Below, piece after piece: positions 25,941 to 37,300 of a stretch of 64,000 nt of DNA (positions within the stretch are counted from its first letter, which is position 1; each line of letters starts with the position of its first letter). Made by a program: the position numbers and the translations under genes. The stretch spans positions 62,001 through 126,000 of the forward strand of contig NZ_FNCG01000009.1 of the NCBI RefSeq assembly GCF_900100945.1, given 5' to 3'. The notes under the pieces are model-generated. The model did not search any database. It was given only the letters and a program-made list of their open reading frames with translations, and was not told the DNA's origin. Source of the DNA: Mucilaginibacter gossypii (lineage in GTDB: Bacteria; Bacteroidota; Bacteroidia; Sphingobacteriales; Sphingobacteriaceae).

Positions 25941-27119
25941 TTATTTAGTATCTCCCCACATCATTATTTCATTAAAATTCACATACGATCCGTTCGACCA
26001 GTTTTTCAGCGTCCGGAACCTGATGTATCTCACCTTTGGGGCATCCAGTGGAAATGTGATGGTTTCGCCGGCACGTGCGGCATCAATATCGTCCTGCGAT
26101 AGCTGGCCCTCAGGCAGTCCTGATGGTTTTATTTGAGTATGTGATGCTAAAAGGGTCCAGCCGTCATAGCTGCCATCGGGATTAATGGTGTTAGTGCCCC
26201 AAATCTCTACTACACGCGGATTGTGTAACGAGTAGAAAAACCCCTCCCTCATGAAATAACTTAAGCGGCTTAGTTTTGCCGTAACACCCATATCGTAAGT
26301 AAACTGTTGCGGCATTTTAGATGCATCGCCCGTGTGGTAGTAGCCACCGGCGTTGGTTACGTCGCCATCAAATAGTTCATCAATGCCGCCGCCGTATTGT
26401 GGGCCAAGTGGCGCGTCTGTTGGCAGGGCTATGCCTTTGATCTTCGTCCGGTCTAAAAGTTCTTCAAACAGGGGAGTAACAGTTACCAGTAGGGTATCAG
26501 ACAAATTACCCCACCTGTCGCGGGTGTAAATACCAAACTTGGTTGGCTTGGCGGGCAAGTTGCGAGTTGAGAAATTACCTTTTTGCAGGTTGGTATAGTT
26601 GGTAAGGATAGGCGCGAACTCGCCTAACGAATCGTTAGCTAACACCACGATAGCCAAACTGGCTTTAGTGCTATTGGTAAACTTAACGTTAATACCACCG
26701 AAATCTGGCGTTACAGTTAACGAATCGCGGGTAAGTTTTAAAGGCGGGGTGAGCGGATGTACTGTTACCTCTACCGGAGCCGATACGTTTTCACCTTTGT
26801 CTACAGCGTATAATTTTACCTGATAATCCATGCTGTTACCAAAGCCATCCACAGTCAGATCGCTATTATAGCGGCTAACTTTTGTTTCCCTGGCCTCACC
26901 TTTTTTGATAGCGTATACCGCTTTAATATAAAGCAGGTCGCCATCGGTGGGTATGGTGTAGCTTATTTTGGCGGCACCGTTCAGGTTAGTCACCGTAACC
27001 TTGCTTACCGGGCCGGGCGGGGTATGGTCATTAACAATAGGCGCAAGCTCATCCTGCTTACAGGAGTTGGCCAATAATACAATCAGGACGATGTAGCACC
27101 TGAACAATATCTTTTTCAT
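25941..27119 (-). CDS. Surface lipoprotein, DUF4959/DUF5126/DUF5000-type
   Basis: The ATG at 27119 (MKKILFRC) is chosen because it places the lipobox (VLLANSCKQD) at a normal distance; a start nine codons earlier also exists. The 392-residue product has three successive beta domains. The first is DUF4959-like (GPVSKVTVTNLNGAAKISYT). The second is DUF5126-like (LTVTPDFGGINVKFTN, TKFGIYTRDRWGNLSD). The third is a discoidin-like C-terminal domain (QQFTYDMGVTAKLSRL, RVVEIWGTNTINPDG, KVRYIRFRTLKNW). Proteins of this order accompany SusD in glycan loci and probably bind substrate at the surface. Ligand unknown. Confidence 0.82.
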   Translation of the reverse strand: MKKILFRCYIVLIVLLANSCKQDELAPIVNDHTPPGPVSKVTVTNLNGAAKISYTIPTDGDLLYIKAVYAIKKGEARETKVSRYNSDLTVDGFGNSMDYQVKLYAVDKGENVSAPVEVTVHPLTPPLKLTRDSLTVTPDFGGINVKFTNSTKASLAIVVLANDSLGEFAPILTNYTNLQKGNFSTRNLPAKPTKFGIYTRDRWGNLSDTLLVTVTPLFEELLDRTKIKGIALPTDAPLGPQYGGGIDELFDGDVTNAGGYYHTGDASKMPQQFTYDMGVTAKLSRLSYFMREGFFYSLHNPRVVEIWGTNTINPDGSYDGWTLLASHTQIKPSGLPEGQLSQDDIDAARAGETITFPLDAPKVRYIRFRTLKNWSNGSYVNFNEIMMWGDTK

Positions 27120-27167
27120 TATCTTATATTTTAAAATGATCTCCATTTTTAATGTCGTTTAAGCCAA

Positions 27168-29114
27168 TCACCATCCGGGGTTTTGTACCAGGTTGGGGTT
27201 AACCTGCAAATCGGTTTCTTTTATCGGCCAGAAGTAATCCCTCGGGGCAACAAACTTCGGCGTGAACAGTAATACCCGACGGTTATAATCCTCGTAGGTG
27301 GATTGTATAATATCCCAGCCGTATATTGGCGCGCTTAATACCTGTGGCGCGGTTTTCCAGCGGCGGAGGTCCCAGAAGCGACTGCCTTCAAAAGCCATTT
27401 CTATCCCGCGCTCCTGGCGAATGATATCCCGTAAGCCGGCAACCGTAGTGTATTTGGTAGGATTGGTTGAATAAGTAGCCCATGAGCTTTCAACCGATTT
27501 CAAACCCGCCCTTGCCCTGATCTGGTTAAGATAAGGCAATGCGGCAGCGGGGTTACCTGTTTCATTTAATGCTTCCGCGTATAACAAATACAGATCGCCA
27601 AGGCGCATAACCGGCCATGGATATGATTCGATAGTGACATTTGTTTTTGAATAAACCAGGTTCCAGTTAACTACTTTTTTGGTGTAATACCCGGTTACCG
27701 AATACAGGCGACTTTGCTTTTTGCCGGTGTACTGTTCAGACTTACTTTGGATATTATAGTTGCCATTATGCATAAACCAGGTTGAACCATCAAAAGCCAG
27801 ATCGGCATAAAAACGGGGCTCGCGTTCAAAGTGAAGACCTACAGTTTGATAGCCTTCCTGCATCCAGGTGTCCAAATTGGTAACGGTTCGCAGTTTGAAC
27901 CTATCGGCATAGTTCCAGGTCTTGTCTTCCTCTATCGGCACACCATTTTTGGTATAGAATAGCTCTGCCATTTTTAGCGGCGGGGCCAATTTGCCTTTCA
28001 AACTGAGGTTAATGTTATCCGGATCAATTTGCGGGCAGGCATATTGTTGCAACCAGAAGGTTGAAGCTGCCGCCTCGGAGGTAAGGCCCCAGATCAGTTC
28101 GTTGTTCCACTTTTCACAAATGGCATTACGAATGTTCATTTCAATTTTAGTAGCATCATCAACCGCTACATCTGTACTTGAAAAATAGTACAACTTACGG
28201 CCCGCGGCCGCGGCAGCATCAATGGCTATTTTGCAGGCGTTGGCAGCACGTGTCCATTTTTTAGCGTCGTATTGCGGGTTAAACAGCAATTTGTCATCAA
28301 CTCCCTTAAACCCGGCAAAATCGTTATTACCATTAAAAAGCGGACTGGCAGCTGTTACCAGCACCCTGGCCTTAATAGCTAAAGCTGCAACTTTGGTAAT
28401 ACGGCCCAATTCGGTAGTAGTACTGGTAATGGTGCTTGGCAAGCCGGTATTGGCATCACCCGCGGCGGCCTCGTCTATCAGTTTAGCAATGTAGTTCACC
28501 ACCGAGTCGGCCGGCTGCCTGAACACTTTAAACACCCCGGGGTTGGCTGTTATCGGCGGATTTTTATCAAGGATAGGTATTGGCCCGTACATCCTGAACA
28601 GGTACCAATGCAGGTAAGCTTTGATAAACTTAGCTTCGGCAATCCATCTTAGTTTTATATAAGGCTGCAGATCCGCCACTCTGTCGATGTTCTCCAAAAA
28701 TATATTACATGTTCTGATGCCTTGCCATAGGTTACGGTTATCAAACTGGTCCCAATAGTTCATGTATGGGTCTGCCCTGTTTTGTTCGCCTCGGGCAATG
28801 TTGTAAGGGTCAAGGAAAAAGTAATCCTCTGTCATGGGCCAATAGGTCCAGGCCTCGTCACCGCCGCTAAAGCCAGGATTTTTATCTGGGTTGCCCTCCT
28901 GCGGAAGATATGAATAGCAGGTGAACAGGTATTTTTCGGCCTCGGTACGGTTAGCGAATACGTTATCGAGCGTGGCTACATTATCGGGTACTACATCAAG
29001 ATAGCTTTTCTTGCAGGAGGCTATCCCGGTAAGCAATACAACTAATAGTAAAAGCTTTACCATCCTCCCCGGGATATGCCCGAAATATTGGTTATATACA
29101 GATAAAATTTTCAT
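27168..29114 (-). CDS. SusD/RagB nutrient-binding lipoprotein
   Basis: This 648-residue product, longer than the window's other SusD proteins, has lipobox LTGIASCKKSYLDVVPDN. A second possible start at 29063 (MVKLLLL) would give a more usual signal length. The SusD core is clear: AEAKFIKAYLHWYLFRMYGP, MRLGDLYLLYAEALNETG, GSRFWDLRRWKTAPQ and a terminal NPNLVQNPGW. It pairs with the SusC encoded 15 bp upstream and precedes the two discoidin-like lipoproteins. It carries long insertions around residues 300-470. Confidence 0.95.
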   Translation of the reverse strand: MKILSVYNQYFGHIPGRMVKLLLLVVLLTGIASCKKSYLDVVPDNVATLDNVFANRTEAEKYLFTCYSYLPQEGNPDKNPGFSGGDEAWTYWPMTEDYFFLDPYNIARGEQNRADPYMNYWDQFDNRNLWQGIRTCNIFLENIDRVADLQPYIKLRWIAEAKFIKAYLHWYLFRMYGPIPILDKNPPITANPGVFKVFRQPADSVVNYIAKLIDEAAAGDANTGLPSTITSTTTELGRITKVAALAIKARVLVTAASPLFNGNNDFAGFKGVDDKLLFNPQYDAKKWTRAANACKIAIDAAAAAGRKLYYFSSTDVAVDDATKIEMNIRNAICEKWNNELIWGLTSEAAASTFWLQQYACPQIDPDNINLSLKGKLAPPLKMAELFYTKNGVPIEEDKTWNYADRFKLRTVTNLDTWMQEGYQTVGLHFEREPRFYADLAFDGSTWFMHNGNYNIQSKSEQYTGKKQSRLYSVTGYYTKKVVNWNLVYSKTNVTIESYPWPVMRLGDLYLLYAEALNETGNPAAALPYLNQIRARAGLKSVESSWATYSTNPTKYTTVAGLRDIIRQERGIEMAFEGSRFWDLRRWKTAPQVLSAPIYGWDIIQSTYEDYNRRVLLFTPKFVAPRDYFWPIKETDLQVNPNLVQNPGW

Positions 29115-29129
29115 GCGATTTGAATTGGT

Positions 29130-32100
29130 TTAAAATGTAATGTTCGCGCCGATGTTAAACACCTTTTGTACCGGGTAACCAAGGCCATTGCTGCCCTGCT
29201 CGGGATCCCACAGCTTAAAGCTGCTAAGCAGGAATAGGTTGGTACCATTGAGATAAAGGCGGATAGAAGAGATATGGTACCGCTTAAGTGTTTTCTCTCT
29301 GATGTTATAAGCCAGTTCAGCACTCTTCATCCGCAGGAATGATCCGTTACGCATCCACCAGTTTGATGATTGATTGTTATTACTATTTTGTGTTAAACTT
29401 AATCTTGGCCAAAAAGCGTAAAGGTTCCGATTATCTTCCGACCAGTGATCTTTTGCTATCACATCCAACAAACCATGCTGATCGGGCCCGTTGGCCACAA
29501 ATGGCGAGATCTGGCTTGGATTGATAAAAAACGATGACCGTGCCGAACCTTGGAAAAACGAACTAAGTTCCCAATTACCATATCCGTAGGTAAAGCCAAA
29601 ACCATAAATAATTTCGGGAGTGGTTGGGTATCCTAACCCGTTCACCATATCCAGGTTGGTAATCTGCCCGTCGCCGTTCAGGTCTCGGTATTTGATATCT
29701 CCCCCCCTTACTTCGCCAAAGTTTTGTTTAGGCGAATTTTTCACATCTTCATCATCCACAAACAAACGCTCTGCTATCAACCCGTAGGCCTGTGTAAGCG
29801 ACTGGCCAACCCGTGAAAGATATAGCATGTTAGATGGGTACTGCGGCTCTTCGTTAACCAGCAATTTGCTGGTGGCATAGGTGAAAGTACCCCGCATTTG
29901 CAACCACGATTTCCCAAAGTTTTTATTGTAATCCATAGCAACATCCAAGCCTTTTGCCTCAGCAACACCAACGTTGGCACTAACCGGGGCGGTAAGGCCG
30001 AGCGTGGTTGGGATATATGCCCTATCCATCAAAATATTGCTCCGGCGTTCTTTGTAGGCGTCTACAATAAGGTTCATGGAATCAAATAAACCTAAGTCCA
30101 TACCTAAGTTTAATTTTTTCGACCTCTCCCAGGTGATACCTTCGTTGGCATATCTTGAAATAGATACACCATTTTTTGTATATCCGCCGTTTTCGCCAAA
30201 AGTGGCCCCATAGGCCGGATCATTCAACGTTACGTTTGATAGGTAAAAGAACCTGTCGCCGGCGTTGCCTATCTGATCATTACCAACAAGGCCGTAGGTT
30301 GCGCGGAACTTGAGTTTATTAATAACATGCTCGAGCGGCTTAAAGAACTTCTCGTTGTTTACATTCCATGCCACGCCCACAGACGGGAAAAAACCATATC
30401 TGTTATTTTGAGCAAAACGTTCTGAGCCATTATAACCAAAGTTGGTTTCAAAAAGATAGCGACCATCAAACCCATAAGTAAATCTTCCGGATAAACCTTG
30501 GTTACGGAAAGGCAAAGATGATGTAAGGGTGCCGGCGTTACCGTTAAGGTAGTTGCGCCTGATGCCGATAAGCAAACCGCTTACATTGTGCAGCTTGTTA
30601 AAAGTGCGGTTATAGTTCAAGGCAAGCTCGCCATATGTGGTGGTGTTTACCAGTTTATCACCTTGTGTGTAGTTAAGGTACTCAGTAGCGGTGCCTTCAT
30701 TCAGGAGAGAAATGGTATAACCTTTAGGATCGCTTACCGAGGGGCTTGCAGCATAATAAAATGGGATGTACTGCCTGCTTAAGTTGAAGTATGAATAGCG
30801 CTTGGTATAAACCATTCCCCTTGCCGAAAGACCTTCGGTAATAAACTTCAGGTCTTGCTTTAACTCCAGCTGAACGTTAAGCGTTGATGTGCTGTATTGC
30901 TGAAACCCCGATACCATGGATGCATAAGGGTTGGTATACACCTCGCCATTAGTGCCCCGAGCGGCATTGCCAAAAAGCGGGTGTTTTACATAAGGCAGAT
31001 CTGATGCCGGGAAAATAGCCGGAAACAATACGGGATTGGCATTAAGCGTGCTGTTAAAAACCCTTGTACCACCACTAACGGTGTTGCCATTAGCATCTGT
31101 ACCACCTATTGGCCCAGAATAATCATCAAAATCGCCGGAGGTACGCAGGATGCCTTCGGTAGTGGGGGTAAGCTTAACGTTGATGTTGGACCGGATCTCG
31201 TAACTTTTTAGTTTAACATTATTGCTAAAGTTATTGAGGCTTTGGTTTTTTAAAACACCGTTATCCTGGTTAGCGGTAGCAGCTATATAGTATTGCGCCT
31301 TAGTGCCGCCGCCGGTGAGGTTTAAGTTAAACCTTTGGTTATTGGTGTATTTTTTTATCAGCGAACCAATCCAATCATTATTAGGATATAAAAGCGGATT
31401 ATCACCTGCAACCGTATGATCTATCTTGTTTTGCGAATATGGTAAAGGTGCTAATGGATTCCTGGTAAGGGCGGCTTCGTTGGCCAGGTTCATGTAAGTG
31501 ATATTATCGGCGAGCCTGAAGTTTTCGGTATTGGTTGATGTTGAATTTTCAAGGCGCACATTAAACCGTGTATCGCCGCTTTTACCCGTTTTAGTGGTGA
31601 TCAAAATTACGCCATTAGCACCGCGTGCACCATATAATGATGATGCAGCCGCGTCTTTCAAAACCGAAAATGCCGAGATATCGTCCGGCTGGAGACGGGC
31701 AAGCTCGTTCGCTGCCGATTCCATACCATCTATTAATATCAACGGATCGATTTTACCGGAACCAAAAGAGGTGATTCCCCTGATAAAGAACGAGGCATTA
31801 TCATAGCCCGGCTCCCCGCTACGCTGGTAGGATATTAAACCTGAAATGCGCCCGGCAAGCATGGTGGTAAGGTTACTGGTAGGGCCTTTGATCTCTTTAG
31901 GGCTAATAGTAGTGATGGAGCTTACCATGCTCTCCTTTTTTTGCGTGCCGTAGGCTACTACCGCTACTTCGTTTAGGTCGTTTTTATCATCAAGTAATAC
32001 GACGTTGATGGTGTGGCGGTCGCCAGGCACAATTTGCTGTTTAACGAACCCAAGGAAGGAGAACACCAGTGTATCCCTGCCCTTTGGTAAACTGATCACA

Positions 32101-32309
32101 TAGTCGCCTGCGTTATCACTTACAACCCCTCGCGGGCTGTGCTTAATGGTTACACTAACTCCCGGCATGGTTACACCTTTGGTATCCGTTATTTTTCCCT
32201 TAACCGTAAACGAAGTTTGGCCGTGTACCACCAATCCGATCGGGAACATTAAAAGAACACAAGAACCCAGGAATTTTAAATTTTGATAGGTAAAGATTCT
32301 TTGAACCAT
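29130..32309 (-). CDS. SusC/RagA TonB-linked outer-membrane receptor (no STN domain)
   Basis: This 1,059-residue protein has a signal peptide to about residue 31 and a carboxypeptidase-D-like domain at about 33-110 (VTMPGVSVTIKHSPRGVVSD). The motif EVAVVAYGTQKKESMVSSI is the family VVVVGYG box with two changes. A plug (SVLKDAAASSLYGARGANGV) and a barrel ending NIGANITF follow. Without STN it cannot signal through a FecR protein, so control must come from elsewhere. It heads a four-gene unit down to 24715. A palindrome TGTATATACA (32346-32355) lies about 37 bp upstream. Confidence 0.95.
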   Translation of the reverse strand: MVQRIFTYQNLKFLGSCVLLMFPIGLVVHGQTSFTVKGKITDTKGVTMPGVSVTIKHSPRGVVSDNAGDYVISLPKGRDTLVFSFLGFVKQQIVPGDRHTINVVLLDDKNDLNEVAVVAYGTQKKESMVSSITTISPKEIKGPTSNLTTMLAGRISGLISYQRSGEPGYDNASFFIRGITSFGSGKIDPLILIDGMESAANELARLQPDDISAFSVLKDAAASSLYGARGANGVILITTKTGKSGDTRFNVRLENSTSTNTENFRLADNITYMNLANEAALTRNPLAPLPYSQNKIDHTVAGDNPLLYPNNDWIGSLIKKYTNNQRFNLNLTGGGTKAQYYIAATANQDNGVLKNQSLNNFSNNVKLKSYEIRSNINVKLTPTTEGILRTSGDFDDYSGPIGGTDANGNTVSGGTRVFNSTLNANPVLFPAIFPASDLPYVKHPLFGNAARGTNGEVYTNPYASMVSGFQQYSTSTLNVQLELKQDLKFITEGLSARGMVYTKRYSYFNLSRQYIPFYYAASPSVSDPKGYTISLLNEGTATEYLNYTQGDKLVNTTTYGELALNYNRTFNKLHNVSGLLIGIRRNYLNGNAGTLTSSLPFRNQGLSGRFTYGFDGRYLFETNFGYNGSERFAQNNRYGFFPSVGVAWNVNNEKFFKPLEHVINKLKFRATYGLVGNDQIGNAGDRFFYLSNVTLNDPAYGATFGENGGYTKNGVSISRYANEGITWERSKKLNLGMDLGLFDSMNLIVDAYKERRSNILMDRAYIPTTLGLTAPVSANVGVAEAKGLDVAMDYNKNFGKSWLQMRGTFTYATSKLLVNEEPQYPSNMLYLSRVGQSLTQAYGLIAERLFVDDEDVKNSPKQNFGEVRGGDIKYRDLNGDGQITNLDMVNGLGYPTTPEIIYGFGFTYGYGNWELSSFFQGSARSSFFINPSQISPFVANGPDQHGLLDVIAKDHWSEDNRNLYAFWPRLSLTQNSNNNQSSNWWMRNGSFLRMKSAELAYNIREKTLKRYHISSIRLYLNGTNLFLLSSFKLWDPEQGSNGLGYPVQKVFNIGANITF

Positions 32310-32340
32310 AGAATGATTTGGTTTAGTATTAATTTTTTAT

Positions 32341-32357
32341 TATATTGTATATACATA
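32341..32357. promoter_or_regulatory. Palindromic AT-rich site upstream of SusC
   Basis: It contains TGTATATACA, a perfect 10-bp palindrome. Read on the minus strand, TATGTATATACAATATA loosely resembles the element shared by the two GntR-region promoters near 38979 and 40001. No clear -7 box is present. The rest of 32310-32704 is AT-rich and shows no gene. Confidence 0.3.
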
Positions 32358-32704
32358 ATTACATATTTAAATTTAAATTAACAAATTATGCAGTTTAATA
32401 ATTTATTCAACAACAGGCTTGTTTTAAGTACGTTATAATAAAATAGCCTTATTAGGCTTTACTTCTTAATTTAAGAGGTTTTTATAAATAAAATTAAAAT
32501 CAATAAAATTGTACAAACATTTAAATTATGTATGGCCATTTTATTAAACAGGATAGAGTTTGAAATTTTGCAAGAGGCTATTATAAAGCGGATGAAGTTT
32601 TTTATGTAAAGGCGTGCAACGGCATCTTCAGCAGGACAAACCACGTTGCAGGTTATCTTACCTTTGTAAATTGCATGCTTGAGAAGCAGCTATGAGTCAA
32701 ACTC

Positions 32705-32746
32705 ACAAACAGTAAAAGGCCGCGTGCCCGGCCTTTTACTGTTTGT
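32705..32746. terminator. Perfect 18-bp terminator hairpin
   Basis: ACAAACAGTAAAAGGCCG (32705-32722) and its exact complement at 32729-32746 enclose a 6-base loop. It lies 31 bp past the stop of the minus-strand SusD gene (32777), so it should end the glycosidase/SusC/SusD transcript before the next SusC gene. The structure is symmetric and could work in both directions. Confidence 0.75.
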
Positions 32747-32776
32747 ATTATAAATAAATTTCAGATTACTTTCCCT

Positions 32777-34285
32777 TTAAAAACCCGGATTATTAGGTAA
32801 CAATTTCGGATTGACATCTGTCTCCTGTTTAGGCAGCGGGAACAGCAGCTGTTTATCTGTAAACGTGGCGCCAAATACTGTTTTATGGCCTATAAAATTG
32901 TCCCAGTTGCCGGTAACATCGTTATGAACTTTGCGGGTTCGGAGCATATCAAACCACATTTTATTTTCGAAGCAGAGCTCAAAATACCGCTGCAACCACA
33001 CCTCCTGCTCAAATGCTGATTGGGTTAACGCCCCTATCGGAGCCAGCTTAGCCCTTGCGCGGATATTATTAACCATCAATATAGCCGTAGCATTTGGTGC
33101 GCCTTCGGCTTCGTTTGATGCTTCGGCGTACATCAACTCAACATCGGCCAAACGGTAAAGGGTGTAGTTAAGATTAGATTTTAACGTGGTATTAACTGCG
33201 GTAGAATCAAACCACTTGTATATATAGGGGCTGCGGAAAGTAATTTTTTTGCCCGTTTTTGTATTGGTATAGCTGGAGTAAAAGAACTGCTTTTCTTGTA
33301 CTCGTTTATCGCCAGCAGCAAACGATGCTAAAAACTGAGTTGTAGGATAAACCGAGCCATACTCATCTGAATATTGCGAAACACCCGAAAAATTTGGAAT
33401 AGTAAGCGGTGTAAGCGGATTTGACGATGGTACCGACGCCGCATATTGCACCTGGAATATAAATTCACCTGTATTTTTATTTGCTGGTTTGATCATGTCG
33501 GTATATTCCGGGAATAGTGTATAACCACCATTCTGGATCACGTTAAGTGAGCGCTTGGCCGATTCGGCGTAGAATGTTTTACCGCCATTGATCGCAGCCC
33601 CTGCGTAGGTTAAATACACATCGGCCAGTAAGGCCTCAACAGCACCCATCGATACTTTGCCTGTGTTATCCTTCCATGGCAGCGTTGATTTTTCGGCAGC
33701 TAACAGATCGGGGATGATCACTTTATCATAGATATCTTTAGCCGCGGTGCGCGGGATATTCAGGTTAAGGTCCTTAGGTGTTTCGGTAACCATTGGCACC
33801 GCTCCGTACATCCGTACTAACTGAAAGTAATAAAGCGCCCGCAGGGTTTTTACTTCGGCAAGCATGTTATTTTTCACCTCATCGGTAAGGCCGGGGGCGC
33901 TGATAGCAGGTATTTTACCAATGGCCAGGTTACAGGCACCTATACCAAGGTACATTTGCTGCCACCAGGTATCAAAATAAAATGAGGTGGTGCTATAAGT
34001 TAGGTTCTGGTAATTTACGTAACCGGTTTGCCCAAGGTCGCTGCCCGATTTGCCGGTCATAAATTCCATCAAATTCCAGGTATTACCACCGTACGAACCA
34101 CTTTGGCCCGATAAAAATCCCTGCAGGTTTTGGTAACCCGAATTGGTAAAAGCCCTGGCCACCTTAACACTCGATACATTTGATTCGGGCGTAAGGAAAC
34201 TGGTAGGCTCCTCCTTCAAAAACTTTTTGCAGGAGCATGCAAACAGCACCAGCCCTACAAGCAATATATTTTTCATGGTTTTCAT
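32777..34285 (-). CDS. SusD/RagB nutrient-binding lipoprotein
   Basis: This 502-residue product has lipobox LVLFACSCKKFLKEEPTSFL. Core SusD elements are AEVKTLRALYYFQLVRMYGA, VSMGAVEALLADVYLTYAG, YRLADVELMYAEASNEAEG and the end LLPNNPGF. It is coupled to the SusC encoded 46 bp upstream. A strong hairpin follows its stop. It probably captures mannose-containing glycans, judging only from the divergent alpha-mannosidase genes. Confidence 0.95.
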   Translation of the reverse strand: MKTMKNILLVGLVLFACSCKKFLKEEPTSFLTPESNVSSVKVARAFTNSGYQNLQGFLSGQSGSYGGNTWNLMEFMTGKSGSDLGQTGYVNYQNLTYSTTSFYFDTWWQQMYLGIGACNLAIGKIPAISAPGLTDEVKNNMLAEVKTLRALYYFQLVRMYGAVPMVTETPKDLNLNIPRTAAKDIYDKVIIPDLLAAEKSTLPWKDNTGKVSMGAVEALLADVYLTYAGAAINGGKTFYAESAKRSLNVIQNGGYTLFPEYTDMIKPANKNTGEFIFQVQYAASVPSSNPLTPLTIPNFSGVSQYSDEYGSVYPTTQFLASFAAGDKRVQEKQFFYSSYTNTKTGKKITFRSPYIYKWFDSTAVNTTLKSNLNYTLYRLADVELMYAEASNEAEGAPNATAILMVNNIRARAKLAPIGALTQSAFEQEVWLQRYFELCFENKMWFDMLRTRKVHNDVTGNWDNFIGHKTVFGATFTDKQLLFPLPKQETDVNPKLLPNNPGF

Positions 34286-34331
34286 TTTTATATCATTTAA
34301 ATTAAACTATCAATCGATCCTCTACCGCTGT

Positions 34332-37300
34332 TTAAAAAGTTACCTGTAAACCAAGGTTCCATACACGGGGGCGAGGGTTTGAGAAGAAATCTAAATTCTG
34401 CGAGAACGAACCGTTCGACCCGTAGCTTGAATTGAAGGTATCCACCTCCGGGTCATAACCTGTATACTTGGTTATGATGAAAGCGTTTTGAACACTTGCG
34501 TAGATCCTGAAACGATTGGCATGAAGCTTTTTAAGCACCGGCTGTGGCAAGGTATAGCCCAACGTAAAGTTTTGGCCGCGAATAAACGAACCATCCTCAA
34601 CCCACCATGTATCGAAATGCGAATCCTGCGCGAATTTGTAATTACGCACCTGCGAAATATATGTATTCTGGTTATTAGGTGTCCAGGCGTTAAGCACGCT
34701 GGCCAAACTGTTTGAAAGGGTTTGCCTGTCTTCAACCGAGTGTTTGAAGTTGGCGGCAGTATTTACTCCCTGAACAAAGCGGATATCGAATGAAAAATCG
34801 AAAGCTTTATATCTGAAGCTGCTGCTGAAAGTGCCCGTCCATTTAGGATAAGCGCGGCCGATGATACTATAATAATTACTGCCATCCGGATTGTAAATAT
34901 ATTTCCTGTCGCCTGGCTTTAAGCTGTGTTTAGCGGCCTCGGCTACATCCTCGGCCGAAGTGCTATAGGTACCAAGCCTTGTCATACCATAAAACGAACC
35001 AATAGGTTCGCCAACCCTGATCACAAAGTTTTGACCGAGGAAATTAGGGCCCGGGAAGATGTCAGCGCCGTTATCGTTTAGTTTTAAAACTTTGTTTTTA
35101 TTGGTAGTGAATATAAAATTGGTACTCCATTCAAAATCGGGAGTTTTAACATTTAGGGTGTTCAGACTAACCTCGACACCGGAGTTGCGCACCGATCCTA
35201 CGTTTTTATATACATTGGCATTGGTTTCACCGGCAGACCATGGTATAGGCGCCTGCAACAACAGATCTTTAGTTGTGCGGTTATAATAATCAAGGTTAAG
35301 GTTTACACGATCACGAAATAAACCTAACTCCAATCCGGCATCAAACTGAACAGAACGTTCCCACTTTAAGTTAGGGTTACCAATATAGCTTGGCAACAAT
35401 GTTGACTGAGCAGCCCCACCCAAAACCGTGGTGCTCGGCTGGATCTGTGCCAGCGAACGATAGTTACCTATCTCCTGGTTACCCGAAGTACCGTAACTGG
35501 CCCGCAATTTCATGTTGGTGATGGTATGGTTATCCTTCAGGAAATTCTCCTGCGATACACGCCAGGCGGCACCCACCGAAGGGAAGAATGCGTACTTGTT
35601 ATTCACCCCAAACCGCGATGAGCCATCGTACCGGCCCGTTGCGGTAAACAAGTATTTTTCGTCAAGGTTATAAGTTAAACGGGCGTAGTATGAACTTAAT
35701 GATGATTTTTCATCCTGCGTTTCATTGGCGCTCCTTACAGAACCGGCCTGCTCATAGTGGTACTGAAAAATATCATCAATAAAATTCTGCGTTTCTGAGC
35801 GTACCCGGGCATACCCTTGTTGCTGGAACGAGATACCTAACAAGGCGGTGAAGCGCTGCCTTTCGTTGATCTTTTTGTTCCAGGTAAGGTAGTTTTCTGT
35901 TTGCCAATAGTAATTATTATAAGCGTTTACGTTAGCTACACCTCCCTGATCCTGTGATAAGTGCGGCAGATCGCCTGCTGAATAGAAGTTGTTTTTTTGA
36001 GCGCTTAAGTTATAGCCGAAATCTGTTTTAAAATCCAGCTCTTTTGTAATGTGGAACAGAGAGTAGATGTTACCTAACATTTGCAGGTTATTGTTAAGCG
36101 TGTAACGCTCGTTGGCAACCTGCACCGGGTTTGGCGCGCCCTCAAGACCGGCAATGTCATAATTACCTGCCCATGTGCCATCAGGATATTTAACAGGTAC
36201 TATTGGCACCTCTTCTGATACGTCCCTTGGCACGTTCAGGCCACCGTTGCCATCGGTAACTAAACGTTGCCTGCTGCTGATGAGGTTGATGCTGCCGCCC
36301 ACTTTCAACCAGCTTTTCAGGTCGTTATCCATTGTCATTTTGATGGTATATCTTTTAAAGGCCGATGTTGGCGCAAGACCATTCTGGTTAAAATAGCCAA
36401 GCGATAAACTGTAAAGCGACTTTTCGCTACCACCCTGAATGTTTAACTGGTGACTTTGCGAAAACGCCGGCTTGTAGGTTTCTTTTTCCCAATTGGTATC
36501 ATAAATTGGGTTATTATTAGCGTCAAAAAGCTTAGGGAAATTAGCATGGTTTAATGCAACCGGTGGTGCCCATACCCCTCCGGCCGGGTCAAATTTTTGA
36601 CCGTTGGCGAATGATTCATTGTAAACTTTAACAAACTCGGCCGAGTTTAAAGTGCGTAAATGGCGATACAGTTCGCTTACGTTAAAGTTATCATCATAAG
36701 TAATAGTTGCTGCACCAGTACGGCCACGTTTTGTAGTGATCATAATTACACCATTGGCACCACGCGAACCGTAAATAGCTGTGGACGAAGCATCTTTTAA
36801 CACCTCGGCCGAGGCTATATCCAGCGGGTTGATAGAGTTTGGATCAACTCCAACAACGCCATCCACCACATATAATGGATCGACATTGGAGTTGATGGAT
36901 CCGATACCCCTAATTCGTACTTTAGCGCCCGCGCCGGGGGCCGTGCTGTTAACACTAACTTCCACACCGGCTATTTTGCCTTGCAGGGCCTGGGTTACGT
37001 TAGCCACGGGTTTATCATTTAACTGATCGCCTTTGATGCCGGTAACAGCGCCGGTAAGATCCGATTTTTTAACGGTTCCGTAGCCTATCACGACGACTTC
37101 GTTAAGGGCGCTGGACGTTCCAGCTAACTGCACGTTAACGACAGTTTTGCCAACGGTTGATATCTCCTGGCTGGCATAACCTGTATATGAAAATATCAGT
37201 ACAGGTTTAACACTGGTTACCTGTATCGTGTAATTTCCGTTAAGATCCGTCTGGGTACCACCCTGGGTGCCCTTTATTTTGATACTTACACCAGGTAAAG

